Source: Aedes albopictus (Eukaryota; Arthropoda; Insecta; Diptera; Culicidae). Taken from it: 64,000 bases of DNA. Below, piece after piece: positions 10,180 through 21,044 of the stretch (its first letter is position 1; every line of letters begins with the position of its first letter). Both the position numbers and the translations under genes were made by a program. The notes below the pieces were generated by a model that worked only from the letters and a program-made list of their open reading frames with translations, was not told where the DNA came from and did no database searches. Where the stretch lies: assembly GCF_035046485.1 (NCBI RefSeq), contig NC_085137.1, forward strand, positions 455,385,004-455,449,003, given 5' to 3'.

Positions 10180-11016
10180 AGGGGTCTCCAGTTAGGCTAG
10201 TGGTTAAGACTATGGCTCGCCAATCCGGAGACGGCGGGTTCGATGCCCGTTTCGGTCGGGGAAATTTTCTCGACTCCCTGGGCATAGTGCATCATTGTCC
10301 TTGCCTCACAATATACAAATTCATGCAATGGCAGCAAAGAAAGCCCTTCAATTAATAACTGTGAAAGTGCTCTTAGAACACTAAGTTGAAGAGAGGCAAG
10401 CCAAGTTCCAATGCGAACGTCGAGCCACAGTGTGTGGATTTTTATCGCGAACCACTGAATGGTCCATGCTCAGCAAGTGATACATTCGCGAATGTAACAT
10501 TTCATGAACCAACATGATCGGGAACGCTCCCCGAAATGCTGTTCATTCTCTTGCCCGGTTCGATACGAGAGCGCAATCAAGAGAGAAGATGCTCGATGAC
10601 GCTAATGAAAGCGATGCATTCGGTAAGAATATTTTATTGCCATAATTCTTTTTTTATTGTGACTACACAACCTGCAACGTCATGAATACAGTTAAATTAA
10701 ATAGTATTTCACGTTTTTAAAGCGAAAACGCATTAAATACTGATGAAAATAACGATTATTCACAGTTGCCCCAAGCCAACGATGAGCGATCATCGGTAAG
10801 TGTTACACTTAGCGATGCCCGCTCATCGCCGCAGCTTGTTTATATCGGAGTATCCTCTTTGTGTTCCTTCGTGAACCATGCGACTCGACGAGAGAACATA
10901 CACCGCTTGGTAATTGAAACAGAACCAACAGAAGGGAAGAAAAACTGCCGAGTGGTTCACTGATCACTTTTTCGTCCAAACACTGTCGAGCCATAAAGAA
11001 GAAGAAGAAGAAGAAC
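10180..11016 (+). mobile_element. tRNA-derived SINE with GAA tail (Feilai-like), itself interrupted
   Basis: The head carries box A (TAGGCTAGTGGTTAAG) and box B (GGGTTCGATGCCC) in tRNA spacing. The body includes AATAACTGTGAAAGTGC and AGAACACTAAGTTGAAG, and the tail is AAAGAAGAAGAAGAAGAA. A 10-bp direct repeat GAACCGGTAC brackets it (10170-10179 and 11017-11026). Without the nested insertion it is about 270 bp. The 3' body also occurs at 48490-48612 and, inverted, at 34268-34385. The Feilai comparison is from memory and not searched. Such elements are transcribed by RNA polymerase III and copied by LINE enzymes. Confidence 0.8.
10428..10985. mobile_element. hAT-type MITE nested in the SINE (558 bp)
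   Basis: It starts CAGTGTGTGGA and its right end reads inward as CAGTGTTTGGA (10 of 11 identical). It is bracketed by the exact 8-bp repeat TCGAGCCA (10420-10427 and 10986-10993). Removing it rejoins the SINE body to the GAA tail. No transposase frame is present. Confidence 0.85.
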
Positions 11017-11514
11017 GAACCGGTACGGAAAAGTAGGTCATTATGATACTGAAATGAGTACATAGTATAAAATTAGAAGCTATGATACTGAATTACGTAA
11101 TAGTTATTTATGTAACGAGTTGCAAAAAGTTGATTTTTTCAGCACGAGTCGTACATTTATCCAACGAGGTTTGCCGAGTTGGATAAATACGAAGAGTGCT
11201 GAAAAAATCGAGTTTTGCAACGAGTTCCATACAAAATTTTATGCAATGATTCTTTTCATAATGCAACCAATTTGAGTTGCATAATGTTCATAATGCAACT
11301 CAAACGAGTTGCATTATGAACATTATACAACTAATTTTCATTATGCAACTCATTTCAGTTGCATAATGAGCCAGTTCGGAAAAATTGGCCATTATGATAC
11401 CAAAATGAGTTATATAAAATGTAAATTATGATACTGAATTGCATAATAGTTATTTATGCAACGAGTTGCAAAATGATGATTTTTACAGCACGAGTAGTAC
11501 ATTTACATCTTGAG

Positions 11515-13395
11515 GCATCTTGAGCATCTTGAGGTAGTGCTACCAGTCGAGGGTGAGCTCGATGTGACCCCTCCAGAAGACTGTTGGAAAACAGTAAAAG
11601 CAACTATCAACGATGCAGACGAGAGCACCGGTGCCCGGGCCCGGTGGCCATCGGGTACGTGAAACGGAATCGAAGGAACCAATGGTTCGACGAAGAGTGC
11701 AGAACGGTTTTGGAGGAGAAGAACGCAGCGCGGGCGGTAATGCTGCAGCAAGGGACCCAACAGAACATGTAACGTTACAAACACAAGCGAAAACAGCAGG
11801 CCCGCCACTTTCGGGAGAAAAAGTGTCGTCTGGAAGAATTGGAGTGCGAAGAAATGGATCTGCTGTGCCATTCCCAAGAAACACGGAAGTTCTACCAGAA
11901 GCTCGACGCATCGCGCAACGGCTTCATGCCGCGAGCCGAAATGTGCAGAGATAAGGACGGAGGCCTCTTGACGGACGGCCGTGAGGTGATCGAAATGTGG
12001 AAGCAGCTCTTCTATCAGCATCTGAATGTCGCGGAGAACGTAGAGGCACGGGAGACCACGGCAACGCAGGAAACGACGATGCCAGTGCAGCGGAGGACGG
12101 AAATGAGTCAACTTCCACGCTGAGGGAAGTTAAGGATGTCATTCATCAGCTCAAAACCAACAAAGCAGCTGGTAAGGATGGTATCGCAGCTGAACTCATC
12201 AAGATGGGCCCAGAAAAGTTGGACACCTGTCTGCAGCGGCTGATAGTCAGGATTTTGGAAACCGAACAGCTACCGGAGGAGTGGGTGTAATCTGCCCCAT
12301 TTACAAGAAAGGCGATCATTTGGGAATGTGAGAACTTCAGAGCGATCACTATTTTGAATGTTGCCTACAAAGTGCTATCCCAGATCATCTTTCGTCGTCT
12401 GTCACCTAAAACAAATGAGTTCGTGGGAAGTTATCAAACCGGCTCCAGCGACGGTCGGTAGACAACGGACAAGATCTTCGCCGTACGGCAAATGCTGCAG
12501 AAATGCCGTGAATACCAGGTGCCAACGCATCACCTGTTCATCGACTTCAAAGCGGCATACGACAGTATCGACCACACAGATCTATGGAGAATCATGAACG
12601 AAAACGGCTTTCCTGGGATGCTGACTAGACTGATTAAAGCAACGATGGACGGTGTGCAAAACTGCGTAAGGGTTTCGGGTGAACTATCTAGTTCATTCGA
12701 ATCTCACCGGGGACTGCGACAAGGTGAAGGACTCTCATGCGATTTTTACAAAATCCGGTCAATTTGTGTGCTTTGCGGACGACATGGACATTATCACCAG
12801 AACATTTGAAACCGAACATGACCGGGTCCGTCTAGGTAGTAACATAGACGGGGATACCTTCGAGGTGGTGGAAGAATTCGTCTACCTAGGATCCTTACTG
12901 ACGACTGACAACAATGCTAGCCGTGAAATACGAAGGCGCATCATCAGTGGAAGTCGTGCCTTCCAGAAGAAGCTGCGGTCTAAAAAGATTCACCCTCGCA
13001 CCAAGTGCACTATGTACATGAGACATGGACCATGTTCGAGGAGGACCTGCAAGCATTTGGAGTTTTTGAGCGACGCGTGCTAAAGACGATCTTCAGCGGT
13101 GTGCAGGAGAATGGTGTGTGGCGGAGAAGGATGATCCACAAGCTAGCTGCACTCTACTGTGAACTCAACAAATGCCGTACAAAAACCCTGCAAATTTGGT
13201 GTTTGCTACCGATCTGGTTGGCACAGGAATACGTGGAGCGCAGAGAGTACGATGGGCGGACCAGGTGGATCGTGATCTGGCGTCCATTGGTTTGACAGAG
13301 GTGGAGAGCGGCAGCCACGAACCGAGTATTGTGGCGTACTATTGCTTATCATGTCTTTACCCTTAATGTGATGTTGAATAAATAAATGTATGTAT
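11515..13395 (+). pseudogene. RTE-clade retrotransposon, 5'-truncated and frameshifted
   Basis: Frames on the plus strand spell the linker and reverse transcriptase of an RTE-type LINE (JAM1 of Aedes aegypti is a known member). Recognisable parts are WFDEECR near 11680, NKAAGKDGIAAELIK (about 12155-12200), the palm motif FIDFKAAYDSID (12537-12572), LRQGEGLSC near 12715, FADDMD (12772-12789, in place of YADD) and EEFVYLGSLL (12870-12899), then a C-terminal piece with RWADQVDRDL. The endonuclease is missing. At least three phase changes are seen, including one after LPEEWV at 12288, and sequence is missing between LRQGEGLSC and the FADD motif and again after it. The 3' end is a TGTATGTATG-type simple repeat, as RTE elements often have. 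Immobile relic. Confidence 0.85.
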
Positions 13396-13411
13396 GTACC
13401 TATGTAATGTT

Positions 13412-14622
13412 TTGGTTTCTGGCTTTCAACAAAATCTTGTCGAGCGACGTATCAATCTTCATGATTTCGAGAGAATGAACCAGAGAAGAAAGACTGAAGT
13501 AGGGTATATGTACCATTCGTTGGCCTAATTTGCAAGCCACCTTGACAATTTTGACCATAACTCATGAATTAATAGCACTAGAAATAATATGTCGACCCTA
13601 TTACACACTATAAGCAATGCATGTTTCACCAATTGGAAGTAAATTAACGTAACTATTCAAGAATTTACTTAATTAAATTGAAAAGATTCGATGCGATGGT
13701 ATGCAACGTTGGTCTATGGTACAAAAATTGGCCTATTAGTGGATACAACGTTGGCCTATTGCTATCCATGCACTAGAACCACTAATTATCTCATTTTTTC
13801 AATATTTTTGCTGAAGTATTATCTCTGTTTGTTCACCAATCTTACTTTTAAATTACATTTTCGGAGCCAAATTAAAAAAAAAACTATAAATAAATCACTT
13901 TAGCTAAAGTTCTTTCTTAATTTAGTAACGAAAACAACGCAACCCTATTATTGTGTTATATTTTTACAGTCACCACACACAAAACCTTTCTTCCTGTTCG
14001 TTCTTTCTGGTTCTTACGCAAGAAATGCTGTTGACGTCTTTTTATCGCTGTTTTTGACGTCACTTTACTGATGGGCCAAGATTTGGGTACATAGTGAAAA
14101 AAAATGTCCTCAATATTCGGCCCACATTCAATTTGTAAAATAGTTATAATTCGTTGAAAACAAATACACAAGTTCAAAATAGCGTTTTTGACCGTCGCAT
14201 CAAATGTTCAGTTATTAAAAAGTCAATTCAAAATGTTCCAAAATCATGCCATTTATCATCATGTGTATAGACTACCCACTAAGCCGAAGAATCATGGCGT
14301 CTACAAAAGCTAAACAAAGTGACATTTTCATTCAATTTTAATGTTCCAAAGTGCTAAAATTGAAACGAAATGTTACAGTTGTTTGGCGCATAGCTTTCCC
14401 GATATCCAGTTATGCGTGTTTGTTTGAGTTTTTGGTTTACATTGAGATAGGCCGAACGAGGGGACTATGCCAACGAAGCATCCCGATACCCTACCTATGT
14501 ATCAACTAATATGGCTATGTAGTTGATACAGACTTCAGTCTATCTTCTCTGGCACATTGTTTCGAAATCGTGAAAATTGATACGTCGCATAACATGTTTT
14601 GGTTGAAAACCAGACCGTCTCC
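13412..14622. mobile_element. TIR element with nested insertion (outer)
   Basis: About 90 bp at the left (13412-13500) matches, in inverse, about 90 bp at the right (14530-14622). Shared motifs are GCGACGTATCAAT, GATTTCGA, CCAGAGAAGA and GACTGAAGT. The left arm is cut directly after GACTGAAG by the inner element at 13502-14491. No target duplication could be defined. Confidence 0.65.
13502..14491. mobile_element. TA-target TIR element (inner, 990 bp)
   Basis: The ends read GGGTATATGTACCATTCG and, inward from the right, GGGTATCGGGATGCTTCG, both followed by TTGGC. TA flanks both sides (13500-13501 and 14492-14493). The interior repeats GTTGGCCTA three times but has no transposase frame. The TA target suggests a Tc1/mariner-like origin. 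Confidence 0.6.
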
Positions 14623-16257
14623 AACTCCATCCATATATATATTCTTCCAGAATCGAATGGGAACATAAAAAAAAACATATAAATTGTTTTAAAAGAAACT
14701 GTTTTAGACATCACTACATAAAACTTAGGTTGTAATTTCTAAATGATCTCTAATTTATGGAACAACCTTAGCAATATGTTTGGCTCAGTTATACATACCA
14801 CGAAGAGACAACCGTAGATAATTTTAAAACCAACATACAGTCTAAGTGTCTATTTCATTGCGGGCGTACCTGTAAATGGAAACAAGAAAAGTAATTAATT
14901 TTAAGTGTAAAAGAAATTCGAAGACATTCAACTGATTCGGTCCTACCAGTACAGTTTAATGTCCTACCTTATATCCCCAATCAATAAGAGCGATACTAGA
15001 TTTGAAGAAATTAAAAAAATGATGATTTCTAACAAAATTTATAAATGCAGATTGAGGTAGTTAAGGAAAAAAAATCTGAATTTGATTCCTTATTAAACTT
15101 TGATGGAATCAGTGGAGGAATATGACACTGGCGTTAGAAATACATTTTTGGAAACAATCATGTACGAGATATATCCCTTATCCTCTACTTGACGATTTTG
15201 TCATCGATAGATATTCGCGCTAGCCTAAATAATCCCATTTTACGACTTTCTGGCAGCGCCAGAATAGTTTTATACGCTACTTTACTGCTCGTTTGCAATC
15301 CCACTATTGGGGCGAGTGGCCACTTTTAACGGTATTCTTACGGTGATGGTCAGTCTGTTCTTCACCGGAAGAACTGTTTCTGGCTATAGAGATGCAACCC
15401 ATAATAAAATCGATTACAAATTGTCAAACAAAGCGAAGCGGGTGGTCCCCAGCCACTAGCTTCGTTTGATGCTCAACTTATGATAAAAAAGACAATAAAC
15501 TAATGGAACTTAGCATTAGGGACAAACTTGCTAAGCACCAACAATCGCAATAGTTACCCACAATTTCAATAAATTCGAACACATTATTGCTACAATGTCC
15601 TCTCTGGCAACGATGGCCACTGACTGTAAGGTTGGTAACTTATCTGCAGCAAAAGAGTAGCAATCAATCGTTCACCAACTGGTAATTTTCCATCCATCTA
15701 TCCATTGGACCGTTATTCGTCATATGGCTATGATTTGCGAATTGCTGTACCAGCATCTTTGTTTCCCGAATTCCAATCCGGTTGTAAAAACCCATACAAA
15801 CTTCAAACAGGATGCGCAAAATGTGAAACCTAGAATGAGGCATTGAAATTTTGATCTGATGGAATGGGATCGAAGTTTCCATTTTTCCATACGATGGATG
15901 ACCAAATCTACCGTCTTCTACCTAAAAAAAGGGACAACTTGGATTTCTTCTGGAATTTTCGGTGAAGAATGTTGATGAAGATTTTCGTATTTATATTTCT
16001 TTAAGGGTTGTAGCTTTTTGCAATTAATATTAAATATTTGAAGAAAAATTACTTTTTCATGGTAAAATTCAGCTATTTTGCAAGAATTTACCAGTTTTCG
16101 GAGCAATACGTACGGAAGCCCTTAAAATGTGCTGACAGAACTCTTAGACAGGTTTCCACAGAAATCTTCGATAGAATATGTATACGGAAAAGCTTTAAGT
16201 GGAATTTTAGGTAATATTTCTGAAGAGAAAAACAATCCAGGGGATGTTATTGCAGTT
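14623..16257. other. Unassigned DNA
   Basis: Mostly AT-rich, with no inverted ends, tRNA-like boxes or convincing frames. A slightly more complex stretch at 15190-15640 and two overlapping 60-70 codon minus-strand frames at 15664-15905 show no known motif. Confidence 0.35.
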
Positions 16258-16281
16258 AATAGTTCAACTATCATTCAAATA

Positions 16282-16982
16282 AAGACGGGCTTGGTGGTCT
16301 AGTGGCTACCGCTTCTGATTCATATGCAGAAGGTCCTGGGTTCAATCCCTGGCCCGTCCCTTTCATCCTACTTTGTATCTTTCTATCCACTTTCTCTCTC
16401 TCTCTTCTCTACATATACAACTCATGTATATTCATATGTTCATAGCCATCGCTAGAACCAGAAACGAATTGGAAAACAAAGTCGTTTCCCTTCCTTCCAA
16501 CTTCTACTCACAGCACAGTGTATATAACGCCTACAAGTTATGCAACCGAAGCGTGCTGTGCCGCTTGACGTTATTCACCTTATTCACCACACAATCTATC
16601 ACCTTACGAACACTATAAATAACCCCTATCCATGGATCGCATCACCGACCCAACGGTGACTCCCAGATTTCCCATCCTTTCCGTCTAACAAATACCGCAG
16701 TCCGTGCTGGTTGTGGGGATGCAGAGGTGATCTCGGTCTTTAGTAGCAACAACCTGCACACTCTAACATTCCTTTCCCTTCCCAACTGACTATAAGGACG
16801 TGGCCGGCGCCGTTATTGATCCAAAATGTATGAGCTGCTAGAATTGCACTTTGAGAATAAGTGGAGTGTCCCAGCCCTTATTCATTTGGATCTCAGTGCA
16901 ATTGGTACCAGCTCAGATCAATCACGGAGTAGCAACCATTGACATGTATAGTCAGATTTGATCGTTATTGATCGTTGATTGA
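16282..16982 (+). mobile_element. Long tRNA-derived SINE, copy 1 (701 bp)
   Basis: The 5' head has box A (TGGTCTAGTGG) and box B (GGTTCAATCCC), then a pyrimidine-rich body with CTACAAGTTATGCAA. The 3' end is a GATCGTT-type simple repeat. A perfect 24-bp direct repeat brackets it (16258-16281 and 16983-17006), the length expected of target-primed reverse transcription. Copy 2 is at 52554-53212. At about 0.7 kb it is long for a SINE, and no protein is encoded. The 24-bp identity suggests a fairly recent insertion. Confidence 0.88.
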
Positions 16983-17006
16983 AATAGTTCAACTATCATT
17001 CAAATA

Positions 17007-17640
17007 CGTGAATATTGTTATGGAAGTTTACCTCAACAAAACTGTGCAGAACACACTTGAAATTTTCGACATGGAAATCCTTGGAAAAACATTTATCCTT
17101 GAAGTTCTGAAGATAGTTTTTGAAAAAAAAAAAAAAGTCAATGTAACTTCTTACAGAATTGCTGGTGGAACATGTTGAGGACTGCATGACGGAAAATAGT
17201 ATTGATTATGAATGTAATATTTACAGTTTTTGGTAATTATTCCTAAATTTGAAACACTGTGGTCGAGTACACGGAAAAAAATGCTCAAGGAATGGCTTGA
17301 TAAATCCCTGAATTGACAGAATCAGCTTTCGAAAATATTTTAGGGTTTTTTTTTTAAATATCTCTTTTTGACATTTTTCAACTATTCTTGACAATATTTC
17401 ACAAAATATTGATTTCACAAAATTGCCTTTCTTTTATTTTACAACGACATTTCTCTTTTTTTTTTAATTTTCAAACCGTCATAACTTTTGAGCCGATTTG
17501 CAATTTTGTTTCACGATTGAAAAGATTATTAATTCTAGATTTTAGAAAACATATCGCAAAAATGAATAAACTTAAACATGCAACAATAGTCAAAATATCG
17601 TTTTTTTTTTTCTGATTTTCACTATGTTGAACCTCAAGGA
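17007..17640. other. Unassigned AT-rich DNA
   Basis: Poly(A) and poly(T) tracts and short frames without motifs. Nothing further seen. Confidence 0.4.
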
Positions 17641-18540
17641 CCACAAGTGCCTTTTGAATCCCACTTTAAATGCCAGATTCCTCCTAGAGTTCTTTCTGAG
17701 AATTATTCATGAGCGTCATCTGGAATTCCTCCAGAGGTGCATTCGGAAAGTGATCTAAGAGTTTTTTTTTTCTAAAATTTCTCCAAAGATTCCGTCGAGA
17801 GACCCAACAGTTTCTTCTGGTTCTAGGATTTAATTCTGGGAATCTCAAGAAGTTGCTTTTAATGAATTTTTTTTTTTTACAATTCCTCTAGCAGTTCCTT
17901 TTGGAAATTCTTCAAATGTTTCTTCTGTGATTTTTAAGGAGCTCTTTCTGAGATTCTTTCAGAAGCTCTTTCGAGGATTCCCTCAAGACTACATTTTGCG
18001 AATATTCCAAGGTTTTCTTTTCGGAATTATTCAAGCAGAAGCTCCGTCCGAATTTCACTCTTCTTTTGAAGGATTTTTTCCAGAGTGTCCTGGGACTTTT
18101 CAAGGAGTTTTTTTTTTCGAGGAAGAAAAGAGGAATTTTTGAAAATTCCGAGATTTTTGCAGGATTCCGGGATTTTTCTAGGAATTTATTCTTGGGTTCC
18201 TCTAGGAGTTTTTTTTTCTGTGACTCCTCAAGTAGTTGCTTCTGGGATTTCTCAAGAAGTTCGTTCTTAGATGTATTCAAGATCTGGCGCGGAATTGATC
18301 CAGATGTTTTCAGGAATACGCCAAGAATTTCTTGCGTGATTTTTTTTTATTAACTCTTATCGGAATTCCTTCGGAAACTCCTTTTTGGATTTTCTTCATG
18401 AAAGTCTCCCATGCTTTCTTCATGGATTCCTTCAGGATTTCCTCTAGAGCTTACACCAGAAGTTCCTTGGGGATTCATTCAAGAATTTCATCCTGATTTT
18501 TTTCAAGGCTTCCTCCAGATGTTCTTTTCGGAATTTTGAC
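17640..18540 (-). repeat. GGAAT-type degenerate array
   Basis: The minus strand consists of AGGAATCC, AGAAATCC and AAGAACTCC steps at about 12-base intervals, with T-rich interruptions. The 122-codon minus-strand frame at 17912-18280 is repetitive (LLEESQK, LLKESQK) and is a by-product of the array. Confidence 0.7.
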
Positions 18541-18999
18541 TAGAAAATTATATCAAGTTTGTAACATATTGTGTTATGATGTTGAAAAAAATAATCAATA
18601 TTTTATTATGTTAAGGTGCCACTGCTTGTCATTACGGCAAATATTTGTCATTGAAGTCCGACATTCATCCAAGGTTGCGTTGTGTTGGCCTTTTGTAGGG
18701 CTTGTTTGGTCAAATATTTGTAACGTCTAATGGGACCTTTATAATGCGTTGTATGCACTTCAAACGGAATCGCTCAAGTAATTTTCGTTCAGTGCATAAT
18801 TTTTCCGTGACCGGTATGGTCAAGAAATTTAACACAGCAAGCCCCATTTGATTTGACGTTTCGTTTCAGCTCCGTACTAGGATCCGGAATAAATCGACGC
18901 TTTATTATTTCTTGAGCGATTCCTTGCCTGAATTTTCCACGCATCGAGATAGGGGCCGTTCATAAACCACGATGAAACGATGAAACGAATGCCGCAACC
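18541..18999. other. Flank and 5' junction of the L1-like element
   Basis: AT-rich, no frame of note. A motif near 18953, GGGGCCGTTCATAAACCACG, resembles the ends of small insect elements such as the one at 54051-54220. The in-frame stop nearest the L1-like frame is TGA at 18973-18975, so the retrotransposon's 5' truncation point lies at or before about 18976. Confidence 0.35.
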
Positions 19000-20925
19000 A
19001 TGGAAGAAATTACCACCACAGAAATCCTCTCGTCAATCCGTAATGCCGCACGTCGTAAATCACCAGGGAGTGATGGTATACCAACCGAATTCTACAGACG
19101 CACTTTCGATGTCATACACCGAGAGCTTAACCTAGTTCTCAACGAAGCCCTCTCACAACAATTCCCGTCACAGTTTGTGGATGGTGTTATTGTTCTTGTT
19201 AAGAAGCGAAATAGTGACAACACGGCTCGATCCTATAGGCCGATCTCACTATTGAACACCGACTTCAAAATCTTCTCTCGCATCCTGAAGTCCAGGCTCG
19301 AAAAGCTAAACCAAACGCACCATATAATCAGCAATGCACAGAAATGTGCAAACTCGCCTAACAATATCTTCCAGGCTACACTCTCTCTAAAAGACCGTAT
19401 AGCACAGCTGATTCGTCAAAAGCAGAGAGCGAAACTGATCAGCTTTGATTTCGACCACGCTTTTGATCGTGTTCGACACACATTTCTGCATCGGACCATG
19501 TGCTCACTCGGCATCAATCGTGACTTCGTGGGACTGATTGCTCGTATATCTAGACTGTCGTCGTCTCGCCTCTTGGTAAATGGTCACCTATCAAGAGCCT
19601 TTCCAATTCAACGCTCGGTTCGTCAGGGCGACCCGATGTCCAGCTTGTTATTCGTTCTCTACCTAGACCCTCTCATCCGAAAACTGGAACAAGTCCAAGG
19701 GAATCATCTCGTTGTCGCATATGCGGACGACGTAAGCATCATATCAACAAGCGCCCATGCTATCCACGAATCGAAATCCTACTTCTCTCGGTTCGAGTTC
19801 GCTTCGGGAGCAAAACTTAACCTACGGAAAACTCTCTCGGTAGACATTGGGGAAATCGACGGTCCGAACACACTCAACGCACCATGGCTTCAGACGACGA
19901 ACACAGTGAGAATTCTAGGAATTATTTTCGCAAACAGTATTCGTCTAATGATGAAACTCAACTGGGACGCAATGGTCAACAACTTCTCCCAGATCACATG
20001 GCTCCACTCTGCACGCTCACTCTCTCTCCATCAAAAAGTCACTCTCTTAAATGTGTTCGCCACCTCTAAAATATGGTACCTTTCCTCAGTCCTCCCACCG
20101 TCCGCTGTTCATACAGCAAAAATAACTAAAACGATTGGAACCTTTTTGTGGCGTGGAATACCAACCCGAATCCCCATGCTACAGCTAACACGTCCAAAAG
20201 ATAAGGGTGGTCTAAATTTGCACCTCCCGAGCTTCAAATGCAAATCGCTACTGCTCAACCGCACCCTGAGGGAACTCGATAGCATGCCATACTACAGATC
20301 CTTACTCGAACCGGCGAACAACGTTGTGATTGTCTGCCCTGCTGACCTACCTGATGTAAAACTAATGCTGCAACTACGTGATCAAATACCACCATTAGTT
20401 TTGGAAAACCCAACAGCTGAAACAATCCATCGATTCTTCGTAGAACAGACGGACGAACCAAAAATACAAAGGACCCACCCTAACACCCGATGGAACAAAA
20501 TCTGGAGAAACATCGCAGCTAAACAGTTGACTCCGCATCAAAGGAGCACTCTGTTCATGATCGTGAACGAAAAAACCAGCTATCGCAAGCTATACCATAC
20601 AATTGGCAGGGCTGACAGCGAAGAACGCCCGGATTGCAATGGAATAGTGGAAACTATGCAGCATAAATTCAACGATTGTCCCCGTGTTACGCATGCGTGG
20701 GCACATCTGCAACGTAGAATGACTTCAATCGCCCCAGGAAGACGACGTCTTACTTTCTCAGAACTACTACGACCAACTCTAGACAGCATTCCGCCCACAC
20801 AGAGAGCAAGGCTCCTGAAGCTCTTCATCGCTTACATCACCTACATTAACAACGTTAACGGCAGAGTTGATGTGCAATCATTAGATTTCTATTTGGAATG
20901 TGAAATTAGAATTATAATCCTATAA
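19000..20925 (+). CDS. L1-like retrotransposon reverse transcriptase, uninterrupted 641-codon frame
   Basis: The frame encodes the reverse transcriptase and C-terminal part of a LINE of the L1/Tx1 group. In order: an N-terminal RT block with GSDGIPTEFYRR (residues 23-34), SYRPISLLNTDFKI (79-92), palm A motif FDFDHAFDRV (about 149), RQGDPMSSLL (about 207), palm C motif AYADDVSII (YADD at 19720-19731, about 241) and a Cys/His finger remnant (CNGIVETMQHKFNDC, about 547). It would prime cDNA synthesis at nicked chromosomal DNA. The endonuclease and first ORF are absent, so the copy is 5'-truncated and the ATG at 19000 is probably internal. No stop or frameshift occurs over 1.9 kb, unlike the other LINEs here. 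The finger lacks one of the usual first cysteines, so function is uncertain. Confidence 0.85.
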   Translation: MEEITTTEILSSIRNAARRKSPGSDGIPTEFYRRTFDVIHRELNLVLNEALSQQFPSQFVDGVIVLVKKRNSDNTARSYRPISLLNTDFKIFSRILKSRLEKLNQTHHIISNAQKCANSPNNIFQATLSLKDRIAQLIRQKQRAKLISFDFDHAFDRVRHTFLHRTMCSLGINRDFVGLIARISRLSSSRLLVNGHLSRAFPIQRSVRQGDPMSSLLFVLYLDPLIRKLEQVQGNHLVVAYADDVSIISTSAHAIHESKSYFSRFEFASGAKLNLRKTLSVDIGEIDGPNTLNAPWLQTTNTVRILGIIFANSIRLMMKLNWDAMVNNFSQITWLHSARSLSLHQKVTLLNVFATSKIWYLSSVLPPSAVHTAKITKTIGTFLWRGIPTRIPMLQLTRPKDKGGLNLHLPSFKCKSLLLNRTLRELDSMPYYRSLLEPANNVVIVCPADLPDVKLMLQLRDQIPPLVLENPTAETIHRFFVEQTDEPKIQRTHPNTRWNKIWRNIAAKQLTPHQRSTLFMIVNEKTSYRKLYHTIGRADSEERPDCNGIVETMQHKFNDCPRVTHAWAHLQRRMTSIAPGRRRLTFSELLRPTLDSIPPTQRARLLKLFIAYITYINNVNGRVDVQSLDFYLECEIRIIIL

Positions 20926-20992
20926 TTATACTTTTAGAATTATCACGACCAATAAATGTTTTAACAAAAAAAAAAAAAAAAAAAAAAAAAAA
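20926..20992 (+). other. 3' untranslated region and 27-A tail of the L1-like element
   Basis: A short AT-rich 3' region holds AATAAA at 20951-20956, followed 10 nt later by 27 uninterrupted A residues (20966-20992). Such tails mark LINE insertion by target-primed reverse transcription. A long pure A run decays quickly, which points to a young insertion. No clear target duplication was matched at the 5' side. Confidence 0.85.
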
Positions 20993-21044
20993 CAGACCCA
21001 TAGGCCAACAAATTTCTTGCCATCTGCGTACTACCCATAAGCTA

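Larger units (their letters stand above)
10050..11500. repeat. Dispersed inverted repeat, split by a nested SINE
   Basis: Signature motifs are GTAACGAGTTGCA, CAGCACGAGTCGTAC and ATTTATCCAACGAGG, with their inverse further on (GTTGGATAAATACG, AGTGCTG). Copies or parts lie near 10060, 11105, 11460 and 55830. A perfect 21-bp hairpin (11281-11301 with 11306-11326, loop AAAC) lies in the right part. The left part (to 10169) and right part (from about 11017) were joined before the SINE inserted. The outer borders are not certain. Confidence 0.6.

Noticed and set aside
10183..10261. Possible tRNA gene
   Set aside because: Box A and box B are present but the terminal stem is not, and the sequence continues into a SINE body with GAA tail and target duplication. 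The same reasoning applies to 16286-16370, 34517-34590, 40211-40285 and 52556-52633.
16373..16618. 81-codon plus-strand frame
   Set aside because: It lies entirely within the non-coding body of the SINE at 16282-16982.
17912..18280. 122-codon minus-strand frame with LLEESQK repeats
   Set aside because: By-product of a GGAAT-type array; open frames also exist on the other strand.
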